A stretch of 64,000 nt of DNA from Pseudomonadota bacterium (GTDB lineage: Bacteria; Pseudomonadota; Gammaproteobacteria; Halothiobacillales; Halothiobacillaceae), in the NCBI GenBank assembly GCA_021801265.1, contig JAJYYE010000004.1, positions 186,001 through 250,000 on the forward strand. The letters run 5' to 3'. Positions 8,158-17,208 of the stretch are shown here, piece by piece. Made by a program: the position numbers and the translations under genes. Below the pieces are notes generated by a model. It was not told the origin of the DNA and ran no database searches. It saw nothing but the letters and a program-made list of their open reading frames with translations. How positions within the stretch are numbered: the stretch's first letter is position 1; the number at the start of each line of letters is the position of its first letter.

Positions 8158-8189
8158 CATATGGTTGAATTATCGCGTAATACCATATG
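8158..8189. promoter_or_regulatory. Candidate operator dyad between regulator and methylamine operon
   Basis: Perfect 8-bp inverted arms CATATGGT (8158-8165) and ACCATATG (8182-8189) are separated by 16 bases. A second, off-centre dyad ATTA-tcgcg-TAAT lies inside the spacer. The site is about 20 bases upstream of the regulator's GTG and about 95 bases upstream of purU, where a divergent XRE regulator would be expected to bind. Function is inferred. Confidence 0.5.
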
Positions 8190-8282
8190 TTTCATTATAG
8201 AAAAAAAAGTTGACCAAACCTAATGCGTGATGCACCATGAGAATCATAGTTTATCCACATGAATCTTTTCGGGAGTTTGTCC

Positions 8283-9143
8283 ATGTCATTGGCCCGTCGC
8301 TTTATTCTGAAACTTTCCTGTCCCGATCGGGTAGGTATTGTCGCCACGGTCAGCAATTTCATTGCCTCGAACAACGGCTGGATCACTGAGGCTAACCACC
8401 ATGCCGATGCTTTGTCTGGGCGATTTTTCATGCGCCTGGAAATCCTCGCCGACTCCCTGCCGTTCGACATCGAGACCCTGCGCGAGCGCTTCGCCCCCAT
8501 CGCCGATGATTTTGGCATGACGTGGCATATTTCCGATAGCGCCCGCAAGAAACGCGTAGTCGTCATGGTTTCCAGGCAGGAGCACTGCCTCTACGACCTG
8601 CTGGCGCGCTGGCACGCCGATGAGTTGAACATCGAAATCCCCTGTGTCATCTCAAATCACGAAACCTTCAGAGGATTGGTTGAATGGCACGGCATCCCGT
8701 TCCATTACGTTCCGGTCAAACCGGAATCCAAGGCGGATTCCTATGCAAAAGTGATGGAAATTTTTGATGAAAACGGCGGTGATGTCATGGTTCTGGCTCG
8801 TTACATGCAAATTATTCCACCTCAAATGTGCGAGAAATACCCAGGGCAGATCATCAATATCCATCACAGCTTTCTGCCCAGTTTCGTGGGGGCGAAACCC
8901 TATCATCAAGCGCACGCGCGCGGGGTAAAGCTGATCGGCGCGACCTGTCACTTCGTTACGTCAGAACTGGATCAGGGCCCGATCATTGAACAGGACGTGA
9001 TCCGAATCGATCACTCCGATCAACCGGAAGACCTTGTCCGTTATGGCAAGGATATAGAAAAAGCCGTACTTGCCCGCGGCCTGCGCTACCACCTCGAAGA
9101 CCGGGTCATCACCCACGACAACAAGACTGTCGTTTTCCGTTAA
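8283..9143 (+). CDS. purU: Formyltetrahydrofolate deformylase
   Basis: A 286-residue enzyme that hydrolyses 10-formyl-tetrahydrofolate to formate and tetrahydrofolate. An N-terminal ACT domain (RFILKLSCPDRVGIVATVS) is followed by a formyltransferase-type domain from about residue 90. The catalytic block INIHHSFLPSF lies near residues 190-200. I chose the ATG at 8283 because GGGA precedes it by 8 bases and the length then matches the family; the ATG at 8259 has no ribosome site. It is the first gene of the N-methylglutamate operon, where it can discharge the methyl-derived one-carbon unit as formate. Confidence 0.92.
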   Translation: MSLARRFILKLSCPDRVGIVATVSNFIASNNGWITEANHHADALSGRFFMRLEILADSLPFDIETLRERFAPIADDFGMTWHISDSARKKRVVVMVSRQEHCLYDLLARWHADELNIEIPCVISNHETFRGLVEWHGIPFHYVPVKPESKADSYAKVMEIFDENGGDVMVLARYMQIIPPQMCEKYPGQIINIHHSFLPSFVGAKPYHQAHARGVKLIGATCHFVTSELDQGPIIEQDVIRIDHSDQPEDLVRYGKDIEKAVLARGLRYHLEDRVITHDNKTVVFR

Positions 9144-9154
9144 GGAGTATTGCA

Positions 9155-10393
9155 ATGCCCTGGCGACTTCTCCGCTTTGCCACAACTAAAAAACATCCCG
9201 AACCGAGGATGTTTACCGAACATGCCGAACTGAAGCCTTCCTACGATGTCGTGATCATCGGCGGCGGTGGTCACGGTCTCGCTGCGGCCTATTACCTCGG
9301 GCGCGACCACGGTATCACCAATGTGGCCGTGCTGGAAAAAGGTTATATCGGTGGCGGAAATACCGGCCGCAATACGACCATCATCCGCTCCAACTACCTG
9401 ACACCCGAAGGCGTCAAGTTCTACGACGAATCCGTGAATCTATGGCAGGACCTGTCGCAGGAATTCGACCTCAATCTGTTCTATGCCAACCGGGGGCACT
9501 TTACGCTGGCCCACACCGATTCGGCACTGCGAACCATGCGCTGGCGGGCCGAGGTGAACAAGCATTACGGCGTCGATTCCGAAGTCGTCGGCCCGGATTT
9601 CGTCAAGCGGGCGGCGCCGATGATCAATCTCTCCTGCGGCCATGCGCCGATTCTCGGCGCCCTGTACCATGCGCCGGGTTCGATCGCCCGTCACGATGCC
9701 GTGGCCTGGGGCTATGGACGCGGTGCCGACATGCGCGGCGCCGAAATCCATCAGCAAACCGAGGTGTTGGGCATCGACGTCAGAGGCGGCAAGGTCTGCG
9801 GCGTCCAAACCTCGCGCGGCTATATCGCCACCGACAAGGTGCTCTGCGCTGTTGCCGGTTTCACGCCCCGCATCCTCGATATGGTCGATATCAAGACGCC
9901 GATCACTATTCACCCGCTGCAAGCCATGGTCAGCGAACCGCTCAAGCCCTGGCTCGATCCGATCCTGGTTTCAGGCAGTCTGCATATTTACGTCAGCCAG
10001 TCGGCGCGCGGCGAGCTGGTCATGGGCGCCTCGCTCGATCCTTACGAGCTGCATTCGACCCGATCCACACTCGATTTTGTCGAAGGCTTGTCGGCGCACA
10101 TGCTCGACATGTTTCCTTTCCTCTCCCACGTCAAGGTCATGCGGCAATGGGCCGGAATGGCAGACATGACCCCCGACTTCGCACCGATCATGGGCAAAAC
10201 CCCGATCGAAGGCTTCTACCTCGATGCGGGCTGGGGTACCTGGGGCTTCAAGGCAACGCCGGTCTGCGGCAAAACCATGGCACATACCATCGCCACCGAT
10301 ACGCCCCATCCCCTGATTAACGGTTTTTCCCTCGACCGCTTCCGCAACTATTCGCTGACGGGCGAAAAGGGCGCCGCGTCGGTGGGACACTAG
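9155..10393 (+). CDS. mgdA: N-methylglutamate dehydrogenase subunit A (sarcosine oxidase beta-like)
   Basis: A 412-residue FAD-dependent subunit of the DAO family. The Rossmann motif VVIIGGGGHGLAAAYYLG lies near residue 31, followed by EKGYIGGGNTGRNTTIIRSN, typical of the beta subunit of heterotetrameric sarcosine oxidase. The covalent flavin and amine oxidation site lie in this subunit. The enzyme oxidises N-methylglutamate to glutamate and passes the one-carbon unit to tetrahydrofolate. Sarcosine oxidase is a close paralogue; the downstream gmaS-mgsABC genes decide for N-methylglutamate. AAGGAG precedes the ATG, and purU ends 11 bases upstream. Confidence 0.9.
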   Translation: MPWRLLRFATTKKHPEPRMFTEHAELKPSYDVVIIGGGGHGLAAAYYLGRDHGITNVAVLEKGYIGGGNTGRNTTIIRSNYLTPEGVKFYDESVNLWQDLSQEFDLNLFYANRGHFTLAHTDSALRTMRWRAEVNKHYGVDSEVVGPDFVKRAAPMINLSCGHAPILGALYHAPGSIARHDAVAWGYGRGADMRGAEIHQQTEVLGIDVRGGKVCGVQTSRGYIATDKVLCAVAGFTPRILDMVDIKTPITIHPLQAMVSEPLKPWLDPILVSGSLHIYVSQSARGELVMGASLDPYELHSTRSTLDFVEGLSAHMLDMFPFLSHVKVMRQWAGMADMTPDFAPIMGKTPIEGFYLDAGWGTWGFKATPVCGKTMAHTIATDTPHPLINGFSLDRFRNYSLTGEKGAASVGH

Positions 10394-10403
10394 GAGCAAC
10401 CGC

Positions 10404-10661
10404 ATGAAAATCATGACCTGCCCGTTCAACGGTCCACGCCCGGTTTCCGAATTTTTCTACTGGGGCGAAATCCGGCCGATGCCAGACCCGGCCACCTGCA
10501 GTGACGAATCCTGGGCCGACTACATTTTCAACCGTAATGGCGCACCCGGCGTGAAACAGGAATGGTGGTGCCATATCGCCAGCAACACCTGGTTCATCGC
10601 CGAACGGAACACCGAAAAGGACCTGGTCTTGCGCACTTATTTGTTTGAGGAAGAACTGTGA
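10404..10661 (+). CDS. mgdB: N-methylglutamate dehydrogenase subunit B (sarcosine oxidase delta-like)
   Basis: An 85-residue small subunit. In the SoxD family it binds zinc; here the plausible ligands are Cys6 (MTCPFNGPRP) with the later Cys and His of EWWCHIA. It is rich in Trp and Phe (WADYIFNRNG, NTWFIAERN), a family hallmark. It starts 10 bases after mgdA behind a GGAG site. Its TGA stop overlaps the start of the next gene, so the alpha subunit is coupled to it. A role in assembly or in the interface of the complex is known for the family, not seen here. Confidence 0.9.
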   Translation: MKIMTCPFNGPRPVSEFFYWGEIRPMPDPATCSDESWADYIFNRNGAPGVKQEWWCHIASNTWFIAERNTEKDLVLRTYLFEEEL

Positions 10662-13540
10662 TGCGATTACCTCCTGTTCCGGGCGAATGGCTTGACCGCA
10701 GTGTGGATGTTTCGTTCAGCTTCGAAGGCAAAACCTATCGGGGTCATGCGGGTGATACGATCTCCAGCGCGTTGCTGGCCGCAGATGCGGGCATTCTCGG
10801 GCGCAGCTTCAAGTACCATCGCCCACGTAGCGTGCTGTCGATGGCCAACCACGATGTCAACGCCGTTTGCCAATGGGGCGACCGGCCCAATGTCCGCGCC
10901 GACGTTACCCGCCTGCAGGCAGGAATGGATCTCGCTGCGGTGAACACCTTCGGCGGACTGAAATCGGACAAGGCCAGCGTGCTGGGTTCCCTCTCTCGTT
11001 TCCTGCCGGTCGGTTTCTACTACAAGTCTTTTCACACGAAGCGATTGTTTCCCATGTGGGAACGCCTGTTTCGCACACTGACCGGGCTCGGCAAGGTCAG
11101 TTTCAACACGCCACACATCCGAACGGCCAAGCGCTATGGTTTTTGCGACGTACTGGTCATCGGTGCGGGACCGTCCGGTCTGGCTGCCGCCCTGGCCGCC
11201 GCAGAACAGGGTGCCGAGGTCGTCGTTGTCGATGAAAACGCCCGTGCCGGTGGTAGCGGCGGCTATGTCCGCGGGGGCTTTGGGCCGCAGGCCGAACAAT
11301 TGGCCGACGACCCATTGACCAGGGTTCTTGCCCATCCCGGCGTGCGTCTGATGACCGAGACCTACGCGGCCGGATACTATGCCGATCACTGGGTAGCCTT
11401 GGTCGGCGGAGATGTTCTGACCAAGATGCGGACAAAAAGCGTCGTAGTGGCCAGCGGCGCGTACGAGCAACCCGCCGTGTTCCGCAACAACGACCTGCCT
11501 GGCATCATGCTCGCCTCGGCGGCGCAACGCCTGATCTACCGCTACGCGGTGCGTCCGATGCAACAGGCTGTGGTTCTGACCGCCAATCAGGACGGCTACC
11601 GCGCGGCCCTTGATCTCGCAGCCCATGGCGTGGAGATCGTTGCCGTGCTGGATCTGCGTTTGTCCTCCACGGCCAGCGAACCTGAACTGGCGGTCAAAGC
11701 CCGCGGAATCCCTGTGCTCCCCGGTCACCATATCGTCGAAGCCCTGCCGGGTGCGAACGGAAAATCGGTGGTCGGTGCCATCGTCGCCGGCAGAGGAAAA
11801 ATGCGAACCCTGGCCTGCGACGGCATCCTGATGAGCATCGGCTGGGCACCTGCGGCCAATCTGCTCTATCAGGCCGGTACCCGCATGCGCTATGAGCAAT
11901 CGCTCGAACAATTCGTACCCGATACCCTGCCGCCCGGCGTTTTTGCCTGCGGCCGGGTCAACGGTGTGCATACCCTATCCGCGCGCCGCCTGGATGGTCA
12001 GCGCGCCGGGAGCGCCGCCGCCGCGCACGCCGGTTTTGGCGATGCACGGGTGATTACCGTTCCGGCCGAAATGGAATGTCCGACCCACCCCTGGCCGATT
12101 GTTGCTCACCCGAAAGGCAAGAACTTTGTCGACTTCGATGAGGACCTGCAGCTCAAGGATTTCGAAAATGCCGTCCAGGAAGGCTTCGACAACATTGAAC
12201 TGCTGAAGCGTTTTTCGACCGTCGGCATGGGCCCGAGCCAAGGCAAACATTCGAACATGAATGCCCTGCGCATCCTGGCAAGGTTGACGGGCAGGGAGCC
12301 GCAACAGGTCGGAACCACCACGGCACGCCCATTTTTCCATCCGGTGCCGATGTCGCTGCTCGGCGGTCGAGGCTTCAGCCCGGAACGCCGGACGCCTCTA
12401 CATGCCCGACATGAGGCGCTGGGCGCGCAATGGATGATGGCGAGCGTCTGGCAACGCCCCGAGCATTACAGGCTGACCGACAAGGATCGCCAGCAATGTA
12501 TCCGTGAGGAGGCCATGGCCGTACGCCAGAACGTCGGCCTGATTGATGTCGGGACACTCGGCAAGCTCGAAGTGATCGGACCGCAGGCAGCTGAACTCCT
12601 TGAGCGCGTTTATATTTCGAAATACGCGAACCTCAAGGTCGGCATGACCCGTTATGCGGTGATGTGCGACGAATCCGGCGTGGTGATCGACGATGGCGTG
12701 GTTGGCCGTCTGGCGGAGGATCATTTCTATTTCACAACCACCACCTCGGGCGCGGCAACCATCTATCGGGAGCTATCACGGCTGAACACGATGTGGCGGC
12801 TGGATTGTGGCATCGTCAATCACACCGGTGCATTTGCCGCAGTCAATCTGGCTGGGCCGAAATCGCGTGCGCTGCTTTCCCGACTGACCTCACTGGATCT
12901 GTCCGCCACGGCCTTTCCTTATCTGGCCTTGCGGGAGGGCGTCGTTGCGGGTATTCCGGCCCGTTTGATGCGGGTTGGCTTCGTCGGCGAATGGGGCTAC
13001 GAAATCCACGTTCCGGCCAATCAGGGCGCCACACTCTGGGATGCCTTGATGGCGGCTGGCAAGGCGTTTGCCCTGCGGCCGTTCGGCGTCGAAGCCCAGC
13101 GTCTGCTGCGCCTTGAAAAGGGGCACATCATCATCGGCCAGGATACGGATGGCCTGACCAATCCCTTCGATGTCGGCCTGGAATGGGCCTTGAAGATGGA
13201 CAAACCATTTTTTGTCGGCCAGCGCAGCCTGCACGTCATTGGCCGCCAGCCGCGCAAGCAGAAACTGGTCGGCTTCGTCCTCGATGCCCAATTCAACGGT
13301 TCGGCGCCACAGGAATGTCATCTGGTGATCGACTGCGGCGAGATTGCCGGTCGGGTGACCAGTATCGCCTGGAGCCCGACGCTCGGGTGTCATATCGGTC
13401 TGGCCTTCGTCCGCCCGGAACTGGCCGAGACGGGGACTGCGATAGCTATCCGTCTGACAGATCGCAGCACGGTATCGGCCACGGTTGCCAGAACGCCCTT
13501 CTACGATCCAGACAACCTCAAGCAGAAGGAGCCCGCATGA
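10661..13540 (+). CDS. mgdC: N-methylglutamate dehydrogenase subunit C (sarcosine oxidase alpha-like)
   Basis: A 959-residue multidomain subunit. The N-terminal 2Fe-2S-like fold of the alpha family (SFEGKTYRGHAGDTISSALL) comes first. The NAD(P)-type Rossmann motif VLVIGAGPSGLAAALAAAEQ follows near residue 165. The C-terminal third (from about residue 590) is a GcvT-like aminomethyltransferase domain (VGLIDVGTLGKLEVIGPQA) that receives the methylene group on tetrahydrofolate. The start is either the ATG at 10661 or the GTG three bases earlier; the ATG overlaps the mgdB stop as TGATG. The gene ends in an ATGA overlap with mgdD. The length is normal for the family. Confidence 0.92.
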   Translation: MRLPPVPGEWLDRSVDVSFSFEGKTYRGHAGDTISSALLAADAGILGRSFKYHRPRSVLSMANHDVNAVCQWGDRPNVRADVTRLQAGMDLAAVNTFGGLKSDKASVLGSLSRFLPVGFYYKSFHTKRLFPMWERLFRTLTGLGKVSFNTPHIRTAKRYGFCDVLVIGAGPSGLAAALAAAEQGAEVVVVDENARAGGSGGYVRGGFGPQAEQLADDPLTRVLAHPGVRLMTETYAAGYYADHWVALVGGDVLTKMRTKSVVVASGAYEQPAVFRNNDLPGIMLASAAQRLIYRYAVRPMQQAVVLTANQDGYRAALDLAAHGVEIVAVLDLRLSSTASEPELAVKARGIPVLPGHHIVEALPGANGKSVVGAIVAGRGKMRTLACDGILMSIGWAPAANLLYQAGTRMRYEQSLEQFVPDTLPPGVFACGRVNGVHTLSARRLDGQRAGSAAAAHAGFGDARVITVPAEMECPTHPWPIVAHPKGKNFVDFDEDLQLKDFENAVQEGFDNIELLKRFSTVGMGPSQGKHSNMNALRILARLTGREPQQVGTTTARPFFHPVPMSLLGGRGFSPERRTPLHARHEALGAQWMMASVWQRPEHYRLTDKDRQQCIREEAMAVRQNVGLIDVGTLGKLEVIGPQAAELLERVYISKYANLKVGMTRYAVMCDESGVVIDDGVVGRLAEDHFYFTTTTSGAATIYRELSRLNTMWRLDCGIVNHTGAFAAVNLAGPKSRALLSRLTSLDLSATAFPYLALREGVVAGIPARLMRVGFVGEWGYEIHVPANQGATLWDALMAAGKAFALRPFGVEAQRLLRLEKGHIIIGQDTDGLTNPFDVGLEWALKMDKPFFVGQRSLHVIGRQPRKQKLVGFVLDAQFNGSAPQECHLVIDCGEIAGRVTSIAWSPTLGCHIGLAFVRPELAETGTAIAIRLTDRSTVSATVARTPFYDPDNLKQKEPA

Positions 13541-14184
13541 AATTCCCCTCGCCATTGAGCCCGATCCACGATGCCCTGCTGACCGGAGCAGCCGTCTGGA
13601 ATAGCGCGGATTCGCTGCCGCCTTCAGTCAGCCAGTTCGATGCAAGCGATCCGCAAAAAGCCGCCCTGCTCGGCGTTGCCGACCACTCGCATCTGCCGCG
13701 CGCGGGCGTCAAGGGACCTGGCGCGACAGGATGGCTGGCCGAGCTGGGGCTGTCGTTGCCATCCCGCTCAAACAGCTGGCTCCCATTCCCCGACGGCGGG
13801 CTGATCGGTCGCCTGGGCAACACCGAATACCTGATCGAGGGAAACGCAGCGCGGGTCGCGCAAATCATGCAGACCCCGCGGGCACCGGGTGTATATCCGG
13901 TGCTGCGCCAGGATGCTGTCTTCGCGCTCTGCGGCAGCCGGGTCAACGAACTCCTGTTGCAGACCTGCAATGTTGATTTCCGCTGCCTGGTTGCCGACCC
14001 CACACAGCTGCTACTGACCTCGATGGCCGGTGTCAGCGTCCTGGTGCTCGTCGCCGGAAACAAAATCCATCCCGTATATCGACTGTGGTGCGATGGCACC
14101 TACGGTCTCTATCTCTGGGAAACCCTGACCGGCATCGCCGAAGAGCTCGGCGGCGGCGGTATTGGTCTGGATGCCCTGCCATGA
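13537..14184 (+). CDS. mgdD: N-methylglutamate dehydrogenase subunit D (sarcosine oxidase gamma-like)
   Basis: A 215-residue gamma subunit. It resembles the folate-binding part of GcvT/YgfZ proteins (LGVADHSHLPRAGVKGPGA, with the family's DHS element). The start at 13537 has AAGGAG 7 bases before it and overlaps the mgdC stop by 4 bases; a longer open frame begins inside mgdC and is not real. It completes the four-subunit dehydrogenase. The family is poorly conserved, so the call rests mainly on position and the short N-terminal pattern. Confidence 0.85.
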   Translation: MKFPSPLSPIHDALLTGAAVWNSADSLPPSVSQFDASDPQKAALLGVADHSHLPRAGVKGPGATGWLAELGLSLPSRSNSWLPFPDGGLIGRLGNTEYLIEGNAARVAQIMQTPRAPGVYPVLRQDAVFALCGSRVNELLLQTCNVDFRCLVADPTQLLLTSMAGVSVLVLVAGNKIHPVYRLWCDGTYGLYLWETLTGIAEELGGGGIGLDALP

Positions 14185-14229
14185 ACCCGTTTATCCCCAT
14201 CACTGCAAACGCCATTTCGGAGATCCACC

Positions 14230-15558
14230 ATGACCCCTGCTGAAGCGAAGGCTTTTCTCGCGGACAACAACGTTAAATACGTCCTTGCCCAGTTCGTCGA
14301 TATTCACGGTACCGCCAAGGCCAAAGCGGTGCCGGTCGACCATTTCGAGGACATCATCACCCAGGGTGCCGGGTTCGCCGGATTCGCCATCTGGGGCATG
14401 GGTATCGAACCGCACGGGCCGGATTATATGGCGGTCGGCGATCTCGATACACTTTCCCTCGTCCCCTGGCAACCCGGCTACGCACGCATTGTCTGCGACG
14501 GCCATGTCCACGGCGAGCCGTGGGCCATCGATGCCCGCGTCACGCTGAAAAAACAGTTAAAACGGCTCGAAGAAAAAGGCCTGATCTTCTACACCGGTCT
14601 TGAGCCCGAGTTTTCGCTGCTCAAAAAAGGCCCGGAAGGTCAAATCCTGCCTTGCGACGACAGCGACACGCAGGCCAAGCCCTGCTACGACTACAAGGGA
14701 TTGTCCCGTTCGCGTGCCTTCCTCGAAAAACTCACCGACAGCATCAAGGCGGTCGGGATCGATGCCTATCAGATCGACCATGAGGATGCCAACGGCCAGT
14801 TCGAGATCAATTATTCTTTCGAAGACTGCCTCAGCTCCTGCGACAACTACATTTTCTTCAAGATGGCGGCCTGCGAAATCGCCAACGACATGGGGTTGAT
14901 CTGCTCCTTCATGCCCAAGCCTTTTGCGACCCGTCCCGGCAATGGGATGCATATGCATATGTCGCTCGGCGACGGTCAACGCAACTTATTCCAGGACAAG
15001 AGCGACCCGCAGGGCATGGATCTGTCGAAACTGGCCTATCAGTTCATGGCGGGCGTGCTCAAGCACGCCCCGGCATTGGCCGCGATTTGCGCGCCGACGG
15101 TCAACTCCTACAAGCGACTGGTGGTTGGCCGTTCGCTGACCGGTGCAACCTGGGCTCCGGCCTACATCGGCTACGGCGACAACAACCGCTCTTCCCTGAT
15201 CCGCATTCCCGGCGGCCGCCTCGAACTGCGCCTGCCGGATGGTGCGTGTAATCCCTATCTGGCGACCGCCGCAGTGATTGCAGCGGGCCTGGATGGCATT
15301 GAAAACGATCTGGATCCCGGCAAGCCGCACAACATGAACCTTTATGAGCTGTCGCCCACCGATCTCAAGAATGAGGGCATCGAGATCCTGCCGCAGAATC
15401 TGCACGAAGCCGTGAAGGCGCTGGAGGAAGACGTCGTGCTCTGCACCGCGCTCGGCCCGGTGGCGGCAGAGTTCCTCAAACTCAAACACAGGGAATGGGT
15501 GGAGTACATGCGGCATGTATCGGACTGGGAAATCAAGAATTACCTGGAATTTTTCTGA
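14230..15558 (+). CDS. gmaS: Gamma-glutamylmethylamide synthetase (glutamine synthetase type III-like)
   Basis: A 442-residue member of the glutamine synthetase superfamily (GlnT / type III subgroup). It has the beta-grasp N-terminus ([19 protein letters not shown]). The catalytic domain carries [29 protein letters not shown] (ATP and metal ligands) and [20 protein letters not shown]. In N-methylglutamate operons this enzyme joins methylamine to glutamate with ATP to give gamma-glutamylmethylamide, the entry step. Ordinary glutamine synthetase activity is the alternative; its place between mgdD and mgsA argues for methylamine. The 45-base gap from mgdD holds its own GGAG site. Confidence 0.88.
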   Translation: MTPAEAKAFLADNNVKYVLAQFVDIHGTAKAKAVPVDHFEDIITQGAGFAGFAIWGMGIEPHGPDYMAVGDLDTLSLVPWQPGYARIVCDGHVHGEPWAIDARVTLKKQLKRLEEKGLIFYTGLEPEFSLLKKGPEGQILPCDDSDTQAKPCYDYKGLSRSRAFLEKLTDSIKAVGIDAYQIDHEDANGQFEINYSFEDCLSSCDNYIFFKMAACEIANDMGLICSFMPKPFATRPGNGMHMHMSLGDGQRNLFQDKSDPQGMDLSKLAYQFMAGVLKHAPALAAICAPTVNSYKRLVVGRSLTGATWAPAYIGYGDNNRSSLIRIPGGRLELRLPDGACNPYLATAAVIAAGLDGIENDLDPGKPHNMNLYELSPTDLKNEGIEILPQNLHEAVKALEEDVVLCTALGPVAAEFLKLKHREWVEYMRHVSDWEIKNYLEFF

Positions 15559-15569
15559 GACTCACACCA

Positions 15570-15589
15570 CAGCCCGCCCCACTGGGCTG
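15570..15589 (+). other. Hairpin in the gmaS-mgsA spacer
   Basis: A perfect 6-bp stem CAGCCC / GGGCTG with an 8-base loop lies in the 53-base spacer and is not followed by a T-run. It is more likely an mRNA stability or processing element than a terminator. Confidence 0.4.
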
Positions 15590-15611
15590 ACCTTAGCAAT
15601 GGGAGAAAATC

Positions 15612-16520
15612 ATGTGTGGAATTGTTGGGTTATTGGTTAAATCGCCGCCTCTGCGCGAGCGGCTGGGCGAGTTGATGGTGCCAATGCTGATCGGCATGAC
15701 CGAGCGCGGCCCCGATTCGGCAGGTCTGGCGGTATTCACGTCCCCTCTGCCGGTCAGCGAGCGCAAGATCAGCGTCTATTCCGGGCTGACCGAGGCAGGC
15801 GCCGATTTCAATTGGCAGGGTTTGGGCCACGACCTGAAATCGCATCTGGGTACCACCGTGACCGTGAACGCTCGGGGCAATCACGCCATCCTGACCACGA
15901 GCCTCGACCCCGAAGTCATCAAGCGCTGGATCAAGGAACATCACTCGAAGCTGCACCTGCTGTCCACGGGGCGCAGTATCGACCTTTACAAGGATATTGG
16001 CACACCGGCGGAGGTGGCCGCACGCTATGATTTCGCCAGCCTGAAGGGCAGCCATCTGGTCGGCCATACCCGGATGGCGACCGAGTCGGCCGTGACCCCG
16101 GACCGCGCCCACCCATTCACGGCGGGTGAAGACTTCTGCCTGGTGCATAACGGTTCACTGTCCAATCCACACGGCATTCGCCGGATGCTGGAACCTCATG
16201 GCATCACATTCGAAACGGATAACGATACCGAAGCCGCCTGCCGTTTCCTGGAGTGGCGCCTGCGCGAGGGCGATGATCTGGAGGTCGCATTGCAGAAAGG
16301 TTTTGAGGCACTCGATGGCTTCTACACCTTCCTGATGGGCACGCCAGACAAGCTGGCGCTGATCCGCGATCCCTTTGCGTGCAAACCGGCCGTGGTCGCC
16401 GAGACGGACGATTATGTGGCTATTGCCTCGGAATTCCGTTCACTCGCCCATCTGCCGGACATCAAGAATGCCCGCGTTTTCGAGCCAGCCCCCGAGGAGA
16501 TGTACGTATGGAACGCATGA
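15612..16520 (+). CDS. mgsA: N-methylglutamate synthase subunit A (class II glutamine amidotransferase-like)
   Basis: A 302-residue protein with an Ntn-type glutaminase fold. Cys2 (MCGIVG) is the nucleophile once Met1 is removed. GMTERGPDSAGLAVF, GHTRMATES and HNGSLSNP are the conserved class II elements. It corresponds to the amidotransferase part of glutamate synthase, split off as its own subunit. In this pathway it is thought to act on gamma-glutamylmethylamide and hand methylamine to the FMN subunit to make N-methylglutamate. It overlaps mgsB by 13 bases, so they are coupled. GGGAG precedes the start. Confidence 0.9.
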   Translation: MCGIVGLLVKSPPLRERLGELMVPMLIGMTERGPDSAGLAVFTSPLPVSERKISVYSGLTEAGADFNWQGLGHDLKSHLGTTVTVNARGNHAILTTSLDPEVIKRWIKEHHSKLHLLSTGRSIDLYKDIGTPAEVAARYDFASLKGSHLVGHTRMATESAVTPDRAHPFTAGEDFCLVHNGSLSNPHGIRRMLEPHGITFETDNDTEAACRFLEWRLREGDDLEVALQKGFEALDGFYTFLMGTPDKLALIRDPFACKPAVVAETDDYVAIASEFRSLAHLPDIKNARVFEPAPEEMYVWNA

Positions 16521-17197
16521 TTTTCGATCTGGCCAAAACCCCGCTTCGGGCGCTCAACCAGTTTCTGCATCACGATGCCAAAACCGGGTCGATCGAAAAG
16601 GTGGTAGTGCTCAATCCCGATGGCGCACACAACATCGCGGTGGGCCTGGATTGCCCCGTCGAAGTCGAAGTGCGGGGGCATGCCGGTTATTACGCCGGCG
16701 GCATGAACAAGACGGGCAGCGTCATCATCCACGGCAGCGCCGGAACCGGCGTGGCCGAGAATATGATGAGCGGCAAGGTGCACGTCAAGGGCTTCGCCTC
16801 CAATGGCGCCGGTGCGTCCGCTCACGGCGGCCTGCTCGTCATCGACGGCGATGCGGGGCTGCGCTGCGGCATTTCGCTCAAGGGCGGCGACATCGTGGTC
16901 GGCGGCTCGGTGGGCAGTTTCTCCGCCTTCATGGCGCAGGCGGGCCGCATGGTCATTTGCGGCGATGCCGGCGATGCCCTTGGCGATTCTCTGTACGAAG
17001 CCGTGCTCTATGTGCGCGGCAAGATCAAGTCGCTGGGCGCCGACACCCGGATCGAACCGATGAGCGAAGCCGATCTGGCCGCCGTGGCCGACCTGCTGGC
17101 CCAGGCCGGGATCGAACATGCGCCGAACGAATTCAAGCGGATCGCGTCCAGGCGCGAGCTGTACCACTGGAACGCCGACGCCAATCAGGAATATTGA
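16508..17197 (+). CDS. mgsB: N-methylglutamate synthase subunit B (GXGXG / GltB C-terminal-like)
   Basis: A 229-residue right-handed beta-helix protein equivalent to the C-terminal domain of glutamate synthase. The repeated GxGxG-like turns are visible (GHAGYYAGGMNKTGSVIIHG, SAGTGVAENMMSG, SNGAGASAHGG). The ATG at 16508 was chosen because GAGGAG lies 8 bases upstream; a second ATG at 16517 is possible. It overlaps the end of mgsA and sits 11 bases before mgsC. The role is structural: it helps tunnel the amine between the amidotransferase and FMN subunits. Confidence 0.88.
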   Translation: MERMIFDLAKTPLRALNQFLHHDAKTGSIEKVVVLNPDGAHNIAVGLDCPVEVEVRGHAGYYAGGMNKTGSVIIHGSAGTGVAENMMSGKVHVKGFASNGAGASAHGGLLVIDGDAGLRCGISLKGGDIVVGGSVGSFSAFMAQAGRMVICGDAGDALGDSLYEAVLYVRGKIKSLGADTRIEPMSEADLAAVADLLAQAGIEHAPNEFKRIASRRELYHWNADANQEY

Positions 17198-17208
17198 GGA
17201 ACCCATTC

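Noticed and set aside
9442-10320. A 292-codon plus-strand frame inside mgdA
   Set aside because: Out of frame with the certain FAD subunit and Arg/His-rich, as shadow frames are.
10667-11971. A 434-codon minus-strand frame
   Set aside because: It lies wholly antisense to mgdC; long shadow frames are common in high-GC coding DNA.
9155-14184. Heterotetrameric sarcosine oxidase as the primary call for the four-gene set
   Set aside because: The subunits are paralogous, but adjacent gmaS and mgsABC fit N-methylglutamate dehydrogenase; no glycine-betaine or serine genes are nearby.
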